A DNA stretch of 64,000 nt from JAHECQ01 sp963775125 (GCA_963775125.1 CAVZHQ010000002.1:1116001-1180000), one strand, 5' to 3'. Shown: positions 25,045 through 33,355, counted from the stretch's first letter. Program-made: numbers and translations. The notes: generated by a model not told the origin, from the letters alone.

Positions 25045-25938
25045 ATGAGCAACGAAAGCATCGACAGCAACCAGAGCCAAGCGAAGCGTCGCATGAAGCG
25101 GTACGGCATTCCCGCCGGGCTGCTGGCCGGAGGCCTCGCGCTCGGCTCGATCGTCATGCCGATCGGACTGGCCAACGCCCAGGATGCCGAGACCACCGAT
25201 TCGACCAGCACCGACTCGACCGCCACGGACTCGACGGACACGGACGCAGGATCGATGGAGGGTCGTGGTCATGGTCGTGGCGGGTTCCGCTTTGGTGGTG
25301 GTGCTGGGAGCGAGGTGGTTCAGGAGCTTCTTGGCATGACGCACGAGGAGATGCATACGGCGATCGATGGCGGTCAGACGTTGGCGCAGTTGGCGGAGTC
25401 CAAGGGTGTGACGCAGGCTGATCTGGTTGCGGCGTTGGTTGCTGAGGCGACGGAGCGGATCGATGCTGCGGTTGCCGAGGGTCGGATCGATGAGGCCAAG
25501 GCGACGGAGTTGAAGGCCGATCTGGAGGCCGAGATCACCGAGCGGGTGACCACCATCCACGAGGCCAGGGAGGGTCGTGGTCATGGTCGTGGCGGGTTCC
25601 GCTTTGGTGGTGGTGCTGGGAGCGAGGTGGTTCAGGAGCTTCTTGGCATGACGCACGAGGAGATGCATACGGCGATCGATGGCGGTCAGACGTTGGCGCA
25701 GTTGGCGGAGTCCAAGGGTGTGACGCAGGCTGATCTGGTTGCGGCGTTGGTTGCTGAGGCGACGGAGCGGATCGATGCTGCGGTTGCCGAGGGTCGGATC
25801 GATGAGGCCAAGGCGACGGAGTTGAAGGCCGATCTGGAGGCCGAGATCACCGAGCGGGTGACCACCATCCGCGAACGCATGGAACGGCGAGGTCATCTGG
25901 ACGACGGCGGCAGCACCACCAGCACGACCGAAGCCTGA
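25045..25938 (+). CDS. Secreted protein with two identical DUF2680-like repeats
   Basis: Exported protein of 297 residues. An RRMKRYG basic start and a hydrophobic core ending IGLANAQDA form a signal peptide cleaved after about residue 46. A Ser/Thr/Asp linker follows, then two 104-residue units each made of a Gly/Arg/His-rich lead (GRGHGRGGFRFGGGAGSEVV) and a helical domain, with GGQTLAQLAESKGVTQADLV and a GRIDEAKATELKADLEAEIT hairpin. The helical pattern is that of DUF2680/YckD-like domains, which have no known activity. The duplicated part uses codons (GTT, GCG, GGT) unlike the flanks and most neighbours. The Gly/His-rich lead could bind metal. Confidence 0.8.
   Translation: MSNESIDSNQSQAKRRMKRYGIPAGLLAGGLALGSIVMPIGLANAQDAETTDSTSTDSTATDSTDTDAGSMEGRGHGRGGFRFGGGAGSEVVQELLGMTHEEMHTAIDGGQTLAQLAESKGVTQADLVAALVAEATERIDAAVAEGRIDEAKATELKADLEAEITERVTTIHEAREGRGHGRGGFRFGGGAGSEVVQELLGMTHEEMHTAIDGGQTLAQLAESKGVTQADLVAALVAEATERIDAAVAEGRIDEAKATELKADLEAEITERVTTIRERMERRGHLDDGGSTTSTTEA
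25258..25870 (+). repeat. Perfect 301-bp tandem duplication (312-bp period)
   Basis: 25258-25558 and 25570-25870 are identical base for base, separated by an 11-base spacer, so the period is 312 bases and the frame is kept. Zero divergence implies a very recent duplication, gene conversion, or a collapsed or expanded repeat in assembly. Confidence 0.95.
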
Positions 25939-25968
25939 GGCGGGGCGGCTCCCCCCACCCCCGCCTCG

Positions 25969-26013
25969 CGGTTGACACCCCGGGAACATCGCCCCCGGGG
26001 TGTCAACCGTTTT
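25969..26013 (+). terminator. Intrinsic terminator
   Basis: CGGTTGACACCCCGGG (25969-25984) pairs with its full complement at 25994-26009, followed by TTTT. It ends the repeat-protein transcript 30 bases past its stop. Confidence 0.85.
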
Positions 26014-26036
26014 CCGGGTAGCCTTTTGCTCGCCTC

Positions 26037-27272
26037 ATGAACGTGTCTCCCTCCTCTGATCGTCAGCGTCGTCGGCCGGTCCGGCTTGCGCTCGCAATGA
26101 TCCTTGTCGTGGTCGCGATGGCCGGTGCCTCGTCTTCGGGTGGTGCTCAGAGTTCCGACAAGCTCGAAGAGCTGAAGCAGGAGCGGCGTCGGGCCCAGGA
26201 AGAAGCGGCAGCTCAAGCCAGCCAGGTCAATGCTGCCACCGCAGAAGTCGACGATCTGGCGGCCGCTCTGCAGGCGCTGCAGACCCAGGTCAACGCAGCC
26301 CAAGGTCGGTTCGACGAAGCCCAGCGCAATCTGGCAGACGCAGAGGCCAGGCTGGCTGTAGCCGAGGTTGCCGTCGCCGAGCAGCGAGCCGCAATCGAAG
26401 CGTTGAACGTGCGCCTCGCAGAACGGGCCGTCGAGTCCTTCGTCAACCAGGGAGACGAAGGTAGCATCATCGTCCGCAGCGCCGATCCCAGTGAGGCGGT
26501 TCGTATGCAGGCCCTGGTGGCCAACGTCACCCAGAGCGAGGCCGATGTCGTCGAGGCGCTGAAGGGTGCCGAGGAGGACTTGCAGATCCAGGAACGTCTG
26601 GCCGACGAGGCGGCCGCCGAGGCCTCCGCGTACCGTGACACGGTCGAGACCGAGCTCTCCGGGTTGGAGACCGCCCGCTCGGCCCAGGCGGCACTGACCG
26701 ACGAGGCCGAAGCTCGGCTGGATCACGAGCTTGGCGAGCTGGCGGCGCTCGAGGCGGTCGACTCCGATCTGGCCGCCGACATCGCCGCCGAGACCAACCG
26801 CCTCGCCGAGGAGCTGGCCCGCAAGGCGGCACCGCCCCGACCCAGCGGCGGCGGCGGACCTACCGGTTCGCCTGTCGGTTCGAGTGAGATCGTCTCCGTC
26901 CGCGGCATTCAGGTTCACCAGTCGATCGCCGGCAAGGTCGAGGACATGTTGGCTGCGGCATCGGCCGACGGCATCAGCCTTTCCGGCGGCGGGTATCGGT
27001 CGTCCGACTCACAGATCGCGGTTCGCCGCAGCAACTGCGGCTCGAGCGAGTACGCCATCTGGCAGATGCCGCCGAGCCAATGCTCACCGCCGACCGCGAG
27101 ACCAGGCTCGTCGCAGCACGAGCGGGGCCTGGCCATCGACTTCTCCTACAACGGCAGTCTCATTCGGAGCCGATCGAATGACGGCTTCAAGTGGTTGGCC
27201 GCCAACGCCGCCGGCTACGGGTTCCACAACCTGCCGTCCGAGCCGTGGCACTGGTCGGTGAATGGGAGCTGA
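26037..27272 (+). CDS. Coiled-coil M15 peptidase (D-Ala-D-Ala carboxypeptidase family)
   Basis: Exported cell-wall peptidase of 411 residues. A signal peptide (1-37, core LALAMILVVVAMAGA) is followed by a long coiled coil (about 40-260) rich in Ala/Glu/Gln, like the regulatory coils of FtsX/RipA-type hydrolase partners. A Gly/Pro linker then leads to a VanY-like domain with the zinc motif SQHERGLAIDF (HxxxxxxD) and the catalytic ExxH in EPWHW. It probably trims peptidoglycan stem peptides, the coil controlling access. It has its own promoter region after the upstream terminator. Confidence 0.92.
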   Translation: MNVSPSSDRQRRRPVRLALAMILVVVAMAGASSSGGAQSSDKLEELKQERRRAQEEAAAQASQVNAATAEVDDLAAALQALQTQVNAAQGRFDEAQRNLADAEARLAVAEVAVAEQRAAIEALNVRLAERAVESFVNQGDEGSIIVRSADPSEAVRMQALVANVTQSEADVVEALKGAEEDLQIQERLADEAAAEASAYRDTVETELSGLETARSAQAALTDEAEARLDHELGELAALEAVDSDLAADIAAETNRLAEELARKAAPPRPSGGGGPTGSPVGSSEIVSVRGIQVHQSIAGKVEDMLAAASADGISLSGGGYRSSDSQIAVRRSNCGSSEYAIWQMPPSQCSPPTARPGSSQHERGLAIDFSYNGSLIRSRSNDGFKWLAANAAGYGFHNLPSEPWHWSVNGS

Positions 27273-27311
27273 CTTGTCGCCTACTCGTTCGAGCTGATCA
27301 CTCGCCCCACT

Positions 27312-27367
27312 CGCAACCGTGTGCGCAGTGCGCACCCCTGGGGGGTGTGGAAGCGCACACGGTTGCG
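27312..27367. terminator. Long-armed hairpin after the M15 peptidase
   Basis: Fifteen-base arms (27312-27326, 27353-27367) pair perfectly, enclosing a smaller CACCCC/GGGGTG stem. The hairpin ends 12 bases before the next ATG, so it could also influence that gene's translation. Confidence 0.55.
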
Positions 27368-27379
27368 CATACTACCGAG

Positions 27380-28069
27380 ATGGCCGATCGCAGCACCGAC
27401 CCAGGTTCGACCGACGCCCGATCATCCGAGGGTGGTTCCTCTGTACCTCCTGCAACTCCGGCTCCGTTCGCTGCGTGGGACCGGCGTGAGTTCCCGGGGC
27501 GCTTCACGGTCGTCGAGACGGCGCGGCGGGTGGGGCACTACAAGTGGATCGAAATGAAGCTGTTCGAGGTCATGGGGGCTTGGCTGGCCGCGGTGCCCGA
27601 ACTCGAGGTCAAGTACCGCCTCGGCCTGCACTGTTACCAGCACGCCTTCCACGCCGAGCTCTGGGCCAAGCGACTTCCGGAGCTGCGTGAGATGAACCCC
27701 CAACGGCTGACCGCTCCGCCAAATCACGAGCTGGTCGACTTCGTGGAAGCCATGACCAACGCGAGCGAGCCGGACCAGACGATCGAGAAGCTCGTCGGTC
27801 TCTACCGAGTGTTGTTGCCTCAGATGATCGCCACCTACACCTATCACCTCAACAACGCGGCGACCGTCAGCGACGCTCCCACAGTGCGGGCTCTCGAACT
27901 CTGTCTTCGCGACGACGTCGAGCAATGGCGCGAGGGCGAAATGCTGTTGCTGTCACTGCTCGACGCTCCCGCCGCACTCGACCGAGCGGGCGCGTGCCAG
28001 CGTGACCTTGCCGGCCATCTGCTGGCCGCTGGTGGAATCGCCGGTCCGCAGTCGGCCGGGATGTGGTGA
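27380..28069 (+). CDS. Hypothetical ferritin-like helical protein
   Basis: Protein of 229 residues I cannot name. After a Ser/Pro-rich N-terminus (1-45) it is almost all helix, with a pattern suggesting a diiron ferritin-like bundle: WIEMKLFEVMG, then CYQHAFHAELWAKRLPEL (His and Glu spaced one turn apart), YTYHLNNA, and LRDDVEQWREGEMLLLSLL in the last helix. Metal binding is inferred only from this spacing. The ATG at 27380 follows a large hairpin. The gene precedes the sigma factor by 199 bases and is probably a single unit. Confidence 0.55.
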   Translation: MADRSTDPGSTDARSSEGGSSVPPATPAPFAAWDRREFPGRFTVVETARRVGHYKWIEMKLFEVMGAWLAAVPELEVKYRLGLHCYQHAFHAELWAKRLPELREMNPQRLTAPPNHELVDFVEAMTNASEPDQTIEKLVGLYRVLLPQMIATYTYHLNNAATVSDAPTVRALELCLRDDVEQWREGEMLLLSLLDAPAALDRAGACQRDLAGHLLAAGGIAGPQSAGMW

Positions 28070-28268
28070 CCATGGCCTCAAGGCCCGCCGGCTTTCGGCC
28101 GTAGTACCTCACGAGATGTATCGCTAGGAGCGGTTCCCGTCAAGGGATGATCTGATTCGATCGCTACACTCACCACGCAATGAGAGGCCGGCGAGGTACC
28201 CTTCGGGTGACCAAGCGGGCTCACGATCGGTGTTGGCACCGGTCCCTAGGCACGAGAGGTTGGGATCC

Positions 28269-29204
28269 TTGGCTAAGGAGAGAGTCGAGCGGGACGAAGA
28301 AGATCTCGTCAGGCTGTACCTCACCGACATCGGGCAGTACCCCCTGCTCACCAAGGAGGACGAAGTCCGCCTGGCTCAGGCAATCGAGGCGGGCAAAGCC
28401 GCCGCCGAGGAGCTTGAGGCAAATCCTGATGTCGCGCCGGGTCGCAAGCGAGATCTGCGTCGAACCATTCGCAAGGGCCGTGAGGCCGAGCGAACCTTCG
28501 TGCAGTCCAACCTCCGTTTGGTGGTATCGATCGCCAAGAAGTACCAGGCTTCGGGCCTGCCCCTCTTGGATCTCATCCAGGAAGGCAACCTGGGGCTCAT
28601 GCACGCCGTCGAGAAGTTCGACTGGCGCAAGGGCTTCAAGTTCTCCACCTACGCAACGTGGTGGATCCGTCAGGCCATCACCCGCGGCATCGCCAACACC
28701 GGGCGCACCATCCGCCTCCCGGTCCACGCCGGGGACACGTTGGCCAGGTTGCAGAAGGCCCGTGCTCGTCTCGAGCTGAAGTACGGTCGCCCGGCAACTC
28801 TGTCCGAATTGGCCATCGAGGTCGAGATGACCGAGGACAAGGTCACCGAGGCATTGCGCTTTGCGGCCGAACCTTTGTCGCTCTCCGAACCGTTGCGCGA
28901 AGACGGCGATGCCGAACTGGGCGACGTCGTCGAGGATCGCGGCGCCGACTCTCCGTTCGAGGTCGCGGCCACTGCGCTGCTTCCCGAAGAGATCGCTCGC
29001 CTGCTCGCTCCGCTCGACGAGCGTGAACGCGAGATCCTGAAGCTTCGCTTCGGGCTCGATCGCGGTGAGCCTCGAACCCTCGAAGAGGTCGGCGAGTACT
29101 TCAACCTCACCCGAGAGCGCATCCGCCAGATCGAGGCCCGTGCGATGTCGAAGCTGCGTCACCCCAGCTCCGACACCGGCGCCCGCGACCTTCTCGCCGT
29201 CTAA
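28269..29204 (+). CDS. Sigma-70 family primary-like sigma factor (group 1/2)
   Basis: RNA polymerase sigma factor of 311 residues without region 1.1. Region 1.2 (VRLYLTDIGQYPLLTKEDE), region 2 (LRLVVSIAKKYQ, LDLIQEGNLGLM and KFSTYATWWIRQAI), region 3 and region 4 (LDEREREILKLRFGL and NLTRERIRQIEARAM) are all intact, so it can recognise housekeeping-type promoters. Lack of an acidic N-terminal extension suggests a group 2 (SigB/HrdA-like) protein, but it could be the main one in this lineage. TTG at 28269 is chosen for the purine-rich GAGAGGTTGGGA before it; a TTG at 28230 adds 13 residues. Confidence 0.88.
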   Translation: MAKERVERDEEDLVRLYLTDIGQYPLLTKEDEVRLAQAIEAGKAAAEELEANPDVAPGRKRDLRRTIRKGREAERTFVQSNLRLVVSIAKKYQASGLPLLDLIQEGNLGLMHAVEKFDWRKGFKFSTYATWWIRQAITRGIANTGRTIRLPVHAGDTLARLQKARARLELKYGRPATLSELAIEVEMTEDKVTEALRFAAEPLSLSEPLREDGDAELGDVVEDRGADSPFEVAATALLPEEIARLLAPLDEREREILKLRFGLDRGEPRTLEEVGEYFNLTRERIRQIEARAMSKLRHPSSDTGARDLLAV

Positions 29205-29887
29205 CTCCGGTCGACCCGTCGGCCGACAAAGGCAGCCAACCGTTCGATTGGTGACGCGTCGTCAGGGACATTGCAGGCTTCGCCGAACGGCGCTTCGGTG
29301 CCCTCGGGCGCCATCTCGAGGAACGGGGCGAACAGGGCTGCTCTGTTCTCGGCCGGGATCTCGCACTCCATGGCCTCGTGCGACAGGGCGATCACGTCGA
29401 GGTCCCAGTCCACCGGCGTCGCAGTGGCGGCTGCGAGGTCCCACGTGTGGACGGTGTACTCCGACGCGTAGAGCGGCAATGACTCTCTGACGCTCATCGG
29501 GCGCCACGGGACGATGATCCGGTCGAGGAGCGCGTCGTCGCTGAGCAATTGTTCGACCGTGGCGTTCTGAGCGGCCAGCACCTCGGACGCCTCGATTGGG
29601 CCCAAGCCGAGCGCCTTCACTGTGTCGAGATGAGCTTCGGAAAGCCCTTGGTAGAGCGCCTCGAGACGCTGCCCGACCTGCACAAGGTGCCCGATGACTT
29701 GGCCGACGTCGAGTTGGGTGCATGGTGTGGGTGCGCTCAGGGTGTCGGGGTCGAGGCCGGCGACGGTGCGCTCGGCGATGCGCATGGCCGCACGTAGCTC
29801 GCTTCGATGGTCGGTGGTTCCGAACCGGGCGGTGGTCGGCAGGGTCTCGGCGGGCGTCGTGGTGATGGTTGTCGTGGTTTCGTTCAT
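29201..29887 (-). CDS. TIGR03086/DinB-like metal-binding protein
   Basis: Four-helix-bundle protein of 228 residues in the mycothiol-dependent maleylpyruvate isomerase-like/DinB superfamily. Candidate metal ligands are the His in DVGQVIGHLVQVG and the His in YTVHTWDLAAATATP. Such proteins are common in mycothiol-producing actinobacteria and are thought to be thiol-dependent transferases, mostly uncharacterised. The ATG at 29887 skips an unlikely upstream extension. It is divergent from a WYL regulator, which probably controls it. Confidence 0.83.
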   Translation of the reverse strand: MNETTTTITTTPAETLPTTARFGTTDHRSELRAAMRIAERTVAGLDPDTLSAPTPCTQLDVGQVIGHLVQVGQRLEALYQGLSEAHLDTVKALGLGPIEASEVLAAQNATVEQLLSDDALLDRIIVPWRPMSVRESLPLYASEYTVHTWDLAAATATPVDWDLDVIALSHEAMECEIPAENRAALFAPFLEMAPEGTEAPFGEACNVPDDASPIERLAAFVGRRVDRS

Positions 29888-29906
29888 GCGTTCATCTTGC
29901 AGGTGC

Positions 29907-29931
29907 AAACTGGACACCCTCTGGCCAGTTT
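29907..29931. promoter_or_regulatory. Candidate operator between divergent TIGR03086-type and WYL genes
   Basis: AAACTGG (29907-29913) and CCAGTTT (29925-29931) form a perfect dyad with an 11-base spacer, centred between the two divergent starts. It is a likely site for the adjacent WYL regulator. Confidence 0.45.
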
Positions 29932-29951
29932 TAGCATCTAGGGTTTTCCGC

Positions 29952-30959
29952 ATGCGGGCCGATCGACTTGTCGCCATCCTTCTCATGTTGCAGCGCCAGG
30001 GTCAGGTGACCGCGGCCCAGGTTGCGGAGGAGCTGGAAATTTCCGAGCGGACGGCTCGGCGGGATCTCGAAGCGCTCGGTTCGGCCGGATTGCCGGTGTA
30101 CTCCTCGCCCGGGCGCGGGGGAGGCTGGCGACTGCTCGGTGGTGGCCGGACCGACCTCAGTGGTTTCAGCGCGGCCGAGGCTCGGGCGTTGTTCATGATC
30201 GCCGGCTCGGCTCCCGCAACCACCCCCGAGCTCCAGTCGGCGCTTCGCAAACTGATGCGAGCCTTGCCCGAGTCGTTCCGGGACGACGCGGACCAAGCGT
30301 CGACCATGTTGATCCTCGAACCAACGGGTTGGAGCTCTGAGCCTGTGGTCGCGCCGCCCCTTCTCGCCGAACTGCAGGCTGCTGTCATCGGCGCCCGGCA
30401 GATCGACCTCGGGTACGCCGACCGGCGAGGTGAACCGTCGGTCCGGCGGATACATCCGCTCGGTCTGGTCAACAAGGGCCGTCGTTGGTACGTGGTCGCC
30501 GACACCACGGCCGGCCTGCGGACGTTTCGGGTGGACCGGGTGGTGTCGGTCGAGACGACGTCGTCTCCCGTCGATCGCCCGGAGGGATTCGATCTGGCCG
30601 AGGCGTGGTCACACGTCGGGTCTCACGTGCGTTCGCTTCGACCCTCGATCACCGCGGTGGGCATCGTCGCACCGGCGCTCGCCGGCGTACTCCACTACCA
30701 GTTCTCACACCGGGTCGAGTTCGGTGCACCGAACGCCGACGGTTGGCTGGCGTTCGAGGTCCAGGGCTCGGGTGTCGAGGAAGTTGCGGGGCGCTTGGCC
30801 GCCTTGGGGGCCTCGGTGCTGGTCGCTGGACCACCTGAAGTCGTGGTTCAGCTGGCGAAGCTCGGCGCCGAGTTGTCCGCGCTCTATGACCCGGCGGCTT
30901 CTCCGGCGACGACGGAGACGAACTCGACGACGGCGTCGATGATGCGGTCTTGGTCGTAG
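29952..30959 (+). CDS. YafY-type transcription regulator with WYL domain
   Basis: Regulator of 335 residues. The N-terminal winged helix (1-60) has RLVAILLMLQRQGQVTAAQV and ISERTARRDLEAL. The central WYL domain (about 125-210) includes RIHPLGLVNKGRRWYVVADT and a TFRVDRV strand, and the WCX-like tail follows. WYL domains sense nucleic acids or small ligands. It is divergent from the TIGR03086-type gene with a dyad between them. The last 25 codons overlap the convergent hydrolase gene by 76 bases. Confidence 0.9.
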   Translation: MRADRLVAILLMLQRQGQVTAAQVAEELEISERTARRDLEALGSAGLPVYSSPGRGGGWRLLGGGRTDLSGFSAAEARALFMIAGSAPATTPELQSALRKLMRALPESFRDDADQASTMLILEPTGWSSEPVVAPPLLAELQAAVIGARQIDLGYADRRGEPSVRRIHPLGLVNKGRRWYVVADTTAGLRTFRVDRVVSVETTSSPVDRPEGFDLAEAWSHVGSHVRSLRPSITAVGIVAPALAGVLHYQFSHRVEFGAPNADGWLAFEVQGSGVEEVAGRLAALGASVLVAGPPEVVVQLAKLGAELSALYDPAASPATTETNSTTASMMRSWS

Positions 30960-31645
30960 TCCAGGGTGGCGACGTGGAAACTGTCGGTCAGCGTCAGTCG
31001 TTGCGAGTCGGTCGAGATCATCGACGCGATGTGATCGCTCGACTCGGGAGGAACGACGTGGTCTTGCTCGCTCACGATGATGAGCGTCGGCACGGCGATG
31101 CTCGGTAGGTGGTCCTGGAGGTCGACCAGCGCATCCTGCAGGGACAGCAGCGGTCGGAGCGGCGTCTGATCGTAGGCAACTTCGGGCGTGTCGGGCTTTG
31201 CGATGTCGCCGCGGATGGCGTCGAGGACTTCTGCGCCGGATTCGATGAACGCCTTGACGCCGTCTCGGGTGTCCTCATCGGGCACTGCCGCAGCGTTGAT
31301 GACGACGATGCCGGCCAGCTCGGGGCGGCGACTGGCCAGCCACAGTGTGAGTGTTCCGCCCATTGAGAGCCCAACCACGACCACTCGGTCGGTGCGGGAC
31401 GCGAGCTCGACATAGACCTGGTCGACATGATTGGACCAGTCGTCGAAGCCGGTCTGGATCATGTCTTCGACCGTGGTCCCGTGGCCCGGCAGCAGCGGAA
31501 GCTCGACCGAGTGGCCGTGCCCGGCGAGTGCCTCGGCGATCGGTCGCATGGAGTGCGGTGTACCGGTGAATCCGTGTACGACGAGCACACCCGTCGACCC
31601 ACCGGGGAACGATGCCGGCTCGCCGCCGGGGAGGATGTCACGCAT
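30884..31645 (-). CDS. Alpha/beta hydrolase, carboxylesterase/monoacylglycerol-lipase type
   Basis: Serine hydrolase of 253 residues. The oxyanion motif is VLVVHGFTGTPHSMRPIAEA. The nucleophile elbow is VVVGLSMGGTLTLW; the acid is in SEQDHVVPPE and the histidine in TDSFHVATLDYD. The layout matches thermostable carboxylesterases such as Est30, which act on short to medium acyl esters or monoacylglycerols. It is convergent with the WYL regulator and divergent from the SDR gene. Confidence 0.9.
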   Translation of the reverse strand: MRDILPGGEPASFPGGSTGVLVVHGFTGTPHSMRPIAEALAGHGHSVELPLLPGHGTTVEDMIQTGFDDWSNHVDQVYVELASRTDRVVVVGLSMGGTLTLWLASRRPELAGIVVINAAAVPDEDTRDGVKAFIESGAEVLDAIRGDIAKPDTPEVAYDQTPLRPLLSLQDALVDLQDHLPSIAVPTLIIVSEQDHVVPPESSDHIASMISTDSQRLTLTDSFHVATLDYDQDRIIDAVVEFVSVVAGEAAGS

Positions 31646-31706
31646 GGCGGTCGACGCTATCGGCCCAGTACTGTTCGCGCCGAAGCTCGGGCAGGTTGCC
31701 TGCGCC

Positions 31707-32582
31707 ATGAACTCAGGAGAGACGGTGGCTGAACAGGGTTTGGGTGAACAGAGTTTGGGTGGACAGGGTCGAAACGGGATGGTGGTCGCCGAGAAGGTGG
31801 CCGTGGTGACCGGGGCCGGTTCGGGAATCGGTCGAGCGCTGGCGCTGCGCTTCGCCGCCGACGGAGCGCGCGCGGTGGTGTGTGCCGACCTCCATGCAGA
31901 GAACGCCGCCGAGACCGCAGCGATGATCGGCGCGGCAACCACTGGTTGCACCGCGTCGGCAGTGGGACTCGATGTCGCCGACGAACGGGCCATCGAGCGT
32001 CTCGTGACTGACACCCTCGAAGCACACGGTGCCATCGACGTGTTCGTGTCGAACGCGGGGTACGCACTTGCCGGAGGGCTGGATCTGCCGACCGAGGACT
32101 GGGAGCGGATGATGGCGGTGCACACGTGGTCGCACCTGGCCGCAGCCCGAGCGGTGGTGCCCGGCATGATCGAGCGCGGCGGAGGGTACCTGTTGAACAC
32201 CGCCTCCGCTGCGGGGCTCCTCACGCAGATCGACTCCGGACCCTATGCCGTCTCCAAACACGCAGCGGTCGCCTTCGCCGAATGGTTGTTGATCAACCAC
32301 GGCGACTCGGGCATCGGCGTATCGGTGTTGTGTCCGCAGGCGGTGCGCACCAACATTTTGGGTCCCCGGGCGGTGAAGGACGGAGGACGTCAGGCTGCCC
32401 GAGACGGTGTCCTCGAGCCAGACGATGTCGCCGGAGCGTGCGTAGACGCCATGCGCGAAGGTCGCTTCCTCGTGTTGCCTCACCCCGAAGTGGCCACGTA
32501 CTTCACCCGGAAGGCGACCGACTACGACCGTTGGCTCGACGGTATGCGCCGACTTCGTCGTCGCCTGCGGGGTGGAGAGTGA
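31707..32582 (+). CDS. Short-chain dehydrogenase/reductase
   Basis: NAD(P)-dependent SDR of up to 291 residues. Cofactor motif VTGAGSGIG, structural VSNAGYA, catalytic Ser in NTASAAG and YxxxK in PYAVSKHAAVAF. Several starts are possible: ATG at 31707, GTG at 31725 (best ribosome site, AGGAGA) or ATG at 31779, which gives the usual SDR N-terminus. The region between them is a 15-base tandem repeat coding EQGLGEQSLGGQG. It overlaps the thioesterase gene by four bases, suggesting a shared acyl or hydroxyacyl substrate. Confidence 0.9.
   Translation: MNSGETVAEQGLGEQSLGGQGRNGMVVAEKVAVVTGAGSGIGRALALRFAADGARAVVCADLHAENAAETAAMIGAATTGCTASAVGLDVADERAIERLVTDTLEAHGAIDVFVSNAGYALAGGLDLPTEDWERMMAVHTWSHLAAARAVVPGMIERGGGYLLNTASAAGLLTQIDSGPYAVSKHAAVAFAEWLLINHGDSGIGVSVLCPQAVRTNILGPRAVKDGGRQAARDGVLEPDDVAGACVDAMREGRFLVLPHPEVATYFTRKATDYDRWLDGMRRLRRRLRGGE
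31731..31760 (+). repeat. 15-bp tandem repeat at the SDR 5' end
   Basis: Two adjacent copies of GAACAGGGTTTGGGT/GAACAGAGTTTGGGT (one mismatch), followed by a partial third. They lie between alternative start codons. Confidence 0.7.
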
Positions 32583-33028
32583 CTGGCCGGACAGGCGCGC
32601 CTGTCGCCATCGATCGAGTGGGGGTCGGCCGTTGCTTCGGCTGCGGCCAGGCCAACGAAGAGGGGCTTCGGCTCCAGTTCTTCCAGTTGCCCGATGGCGT
32701 CGTCGAGACTCGTCACCGTGCCGCACCCCACCACTGTGGGATCGATACCGTCGTGCACGGCGGCATCCAGGCCACCATTCTCGATGAGGTCATGGGGGTG
32801 GCCGCACAGCTTGCCCTTCCGGAGGACAGGTCGAACCTGGCATGCGTCACCGCGGAGATGACCTTGTCCTATCGTCGGCCTGTGCCCTTGGACGAGGACG
32901 TTGTGGCCCGGGCCCGCCACCTTCGGACCGATGGTCGTGACCTGTTCGTGGAAGGCGCGATCGTGGCCGTCGATGGCACCGAGCTGACGGTTGCCACATC
33001 GAGATGGCGTCAGCTCCGCCCAGCCTGA
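32579..33028 (+). CDS. Hotdog-fold thioesterase (PaaI-like)
   Basis: Acyl-CoA thioesterase-like protein of 149 residues. The early CFGCGQANEEGLRLQF segment and VVHGGIQATILDEVMG (hotdog helix with catalytic Asp/Glu region) are typical; the final strands are TLSYRRPVPLDEDVV and FVEGAIVAVDG. GTG overlaps the SDR stop (GTGA) and has a GGTGGAG site. It is the last gene of a two-gene operon ended by a strong hairpin. Confidence 0.88.
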   Translation: MTGRTGAPVAIDRVGVGRCFGCGQANEEGLRLQFFQLPDGVVETRHRAAPHHCGIDTVVHGGIQATILDEVMGVAAQLALPEDRSNLACVTAEMTLSYRRPVPLDEDVVARARHLRTDGRDLFVEGAIVAVDGTELTVATSRWRQLRPA

Positions 33029-33049
33029 ACCAGGGATCACCCCAAACCA

Positions 33050-33110
33050 AGCGAACCGCGTGCAGCAGCACACCGCTGAGAGGTGGCTGCTGCACGCGGT
33101 TCGCTGTTTT
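33050..33110. terminator. Strong terminator between thioesterase and selC
   Basis: Twenty-base perfect arms (33050-33069 and 33086-33105) followed by GTTTT on the plus strand. Because selC is on the minus strand just beyond, it may end both transcripts. Confidence 0.85.
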
Positions 33111-33125
33111 CGGGGGCGGCTGGCT

Positions 33126-33221
33126 TGGCGGAGGTGGACGGGAATCGAACCCGCCTACGATGGATCACATCGCACACCCGCTTTGAAGGCGGGGGAGCCC
33201 ACCAGGTACTCGGACACCTCC
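33126..33221 (-). tRNA. selC: tRNA-Sec (UCA anticodon)
   Basis: Selenocysteine tRNA read from the minus strand: 5' GGAGGTGT, an anticodon stem CCCGC/GCGGG with loop CTTCAAA (anticodon TCA at plus-strand 33184-33186), an extended variable arm, a T arm GCGGG-TTCGATT-CCCGT, 3' CCACCTCC, discriminator G and an encoded CCA (33126-33128). The eight-pair acceptor stem has one mismatch at its inner end. It is charged by serS, converted by SelA and delivered by SelB, all encoded in this window. Confidence 0.93.
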
Positions 33222-33355
33222 CAGTGGTCCCTCACCCTATCCGCTGACCGAATCCGGTGACCCGATCTGGTCGCCCGGTCTGGTGACCCATCTGCGGGCA
33301 GTCGTTCCTGTCGGATCGTCGCCCCACCCGATTGTCTGTTCTTCGGGAGCACGCC

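Noticed and set aside
25258..25870. Transposon or CRISPR origin of the repeat
   Set aside because: There are only two long coding copies, no terminal inverted repeats, no transposase and no short regularly spaced repeats.
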